A program made the position numbers and the translations under genes. Positions 62,778 to 64,000 of a DNA stretch of 64,000 nt are shown here, piece by piece; position 1 is the stretch's first letter, and each line of letters begins with the position of its first letter. The DNA is from Verrucomicrobium spinosum DSM 4136 = JCM 18804 (GTDB taxonomy: Bacteria > Verrucomicrobiota > Verrucomicrobiia > Verrucomicrobiales > Verrucomicrobiaceae). The stretch covers positions 6,233,105 through 6,297,104 of the forward strand of contig NZ_ABIZ01000001.1 of assembly GCF_000172155.1 (NCBI RefSeq). Direction: 5' to 3'. The notes under the pieces were generated by a model. It was not told where the DNA came from. It ran no database searches and was given only the letters and a program-made list of their open reading frames with translations.

Positions 62778-64000
62778 ATGAAACGCCGCCGCTTTCTTGC
62801 CAAAGCTTCAGCCACCGCTCTGAGCCCACTGGCGTTTCCTGCCGTCGTCCGGTGCGCGGCCCCCAACTCCAAACTGCAGGTGGCATCCATTGGCGTGGCC
62901 CGAATGGGGGGCAACACCATGCGCAGCGTCTCCACCCACGGGAAGGTTCAGATCGTGGCCTTGTGTGACGTGGACGAACGCCACCTCGCCCAAGGAGCCC
63001 GGGAGTTTCCCAAAGCGAGAAGATTTCGGGACTGGCGTGATCTGCTCGCCAACCACGCAGACCAGTTCGACGCAATCACGATTGGCACGCCAGACCACAT
63101 GCACGCGCCCATGGCCGTGCTGGCGCTGCGAGCCCGGAAGCATGTCTATCTCCAGAAGCCGATGGCCCCCACCGTGCACGAGTGCCGGGTGATCGCCCGG
63201 GAGGCGGCCAAAGCGGGCGTCGTCACTCAACTGGGCAATCAGGGGCGGTCCAGCATCGAGAGCCGCCTGATGATCGAATTGCTCCGCACCAAGGCGATCG
63301 GCCCTATCAAGGAAGTGATCCTGTGGGAGAATAAACCGCTCAACTGGTGGCCAGCCAACACGAACTTGCGCAAGCGGTCCGATCCCATCCCCACTGGACT
63401 GGACTGGGATGCCTGGTTGGGTGTTCGAGATGCCCGCCCCTATCATGACAGCACCTACCACCCCCAGTTTTGGCGGGCTTGGCGCGACTTCGGCGTCGGA
63501 GAATTGGGGGACATGGGCTGCCACCACTTTGACAGTACGGTGGACGGTCTCAATCTGGCCCCACCCTCCCGCGTCCGCCAGACCGCCACGGGCGAGTCCG
63601 GCGAAGGCCTCTGGGCGAAGCAGCGCCGGGTGGAGTTCGAATTCGGCGGACAAGCCGCCAACGACCTGATCGACGGGGACACTTTGAAGCTGTCCTGGAC
63701 GGATGGCGACCTGACGCCTGATCCTTCCCGAATCCCCTTGCCGCAGGGCATGACCAAATTCCCCGTTTCAGGTGGGATTTGGATTGGCACCAAAGGCTCC
63801 ATTTTAAAGCCCTACACCGTGCGCCCCTTCGTGATGCCGGAGAGCAGTTTCCCGGCGGAAAAGTATCCCAAGGGATTCGGCCGCCAAGATCACTACCATG
63901 ACTGGGTTGACGCCATTTTGCAGAACGGGAAGTCCTGCGCCGACTTCGCTCATGCCGCCCGGCTTACAGAAACCGTGCTGCTGGGCACCCTCGCCGAGCA
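62778..64000 (+). CDS. Exported Gfo/Idh/MocA oxidoreductase (runs off the window)
   Basis: ATG at 62778 follows GGAGGACCC and opens a frame to the end of the window (407 codons seen). The start MKRRRFLAKASATALSPLAFP is a Tat signal. The NAD-binding fold is LQVASIGVARMGGNTMRSVSTHGKVQIVALCDVDERHLA, with AITIGTPDHMHAPMAVLALRARKHVYLQKPMAPTVHECR (usual EKP, here QKP as in this subgroup). Later motifs are GNQGRSSIESRLMIE, and HHFDSTVDGLNLAPPSRV. It is likely a sugar or cyclitol oxidoreductase. It probably belongs to the ECF sigma/FecR region, with a 120-base gap after FecR. The C-terminus is missing. Confidence 0.95.
   Translation, partial: MKRRRFLAKASATALSPLAFPAVVRCAAPNSKLQVASIGVARMGGNTMRSVSTHGKVQIVALCDVDERHLAQGAREFPKARRFRDWRDLLANHADQFDAITIGTPDHMHAPMAVLALRARKHVYLQKPMAPTVHECRVIAREAAKAGVVTQLGNQGRSSIESRLMIELLRTKAIGPIKEVILWENKPLNWWPANTNLRKRSDPIPTGLDWDAWLGVRDARPYHDSTYHPQFWRAWRDFGVGELGDMGCHHFDSTVDGLNLAPPSRVRQTATGESGEGLWAKQRRVEFEFGGQAANDLIDGDTLKLSWTDGDLTPDPSRIPLPQGMTKFPVSGGIWIGTKGSILKPYTVRPFVMPESSFPAEKYPKGFGRQDHYHDWVDAILQNGKSCADFAHAARLTETVLLGTLAE

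Overview
The window looks like chromosome from a GC-rich Verrucomicrobia bacterium, probably a Verrucomicrobium or Prosthecobacter relative. This is inferred from gene content. The indicators are a PSD1-type planctomycete-like cytochrome protein paired with a DUF1501 protein, a predicted Tat-exported Gfo/Idh/MocA protein, an exported sugar isomerase-like protein, an SHD1-domain secreted protein, sulfatase, FecR-type anti-sigma proteins, and weak Shine-Dalgarno signals at many genes. No rRNA, tRNA or CRISPR array was recognised.

Layout. 0-2.7 kb: the end of an unidentified gene, a TIM-barrel sugar isomerase-like protein and an MFS transporter. 2.75-5.9 kb: a complete IS66-family element inserted into a small secreted-protein gene; the 8-bp target duplication and both gene halves remain. 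6-11.2 kb: a 1270-residue glycosyltransferase with three GT4-like modules, and a degenerate FkbM-like protein. 11.3-16.2 kb: glycine cleavage genes gcvT-gcvH-gcvP with an overlapping Nudix hydrolase. 16.3-21 kb: a rhomboid-like membrane protein, an OmpR/PhoB-type two-component system and a secreted VWA protein. 21-30.5 kb: queF-queC, GTP-type PEP carboxykinase, an MFS efflux pump facing a LysR regulator, YebC, an SHD1/hydrolase protein and FolE2 (GTP to the queuosine/folate precursor). 30.6-32.3 kb: a DksA-like protein, bL33 and bS18. 32.6-36.5 kb: an ArsR-type regulator and pstSCAB. 36.5-44 kb: ThiH, prephenate dehydratase, TyrS, an MBL-fold hydrolase and 2-oxoacid:ferredoxin oxidoreductase. 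44.4-46.6 kb: ECF sigma, a membrane anti-sigma candidate and a PDZ protein. 46.7-48.5 kb: sulfatase with an RNase III-like mini-protein. 48.6-54.3 kb: an island of small lipoproteins and secreted proteins around a NarL-type two-component system, plus a second histidine kinase. 54.4-56 kb: two exported superoxide dismutases. 56.2-64 kb: DUF1501/PSD1, then ECF sigma, FecR-CBM fusion and Gfo/Idh/MocA.

The most interesting feature is in the 48.6-53 kb island. A short element (core CACCCCAT, in one place a perfect 24-bp palindrome) lies 31-37 nt upstream of the start codon of five small, mostly exported proteins or candidate proteins that surround a NarL-type kinase/regulator pair. This looks like a local regulon, probably an envelope stress response. 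The second clear result is the exact reconstruction of the gene broken by the IS66 element.
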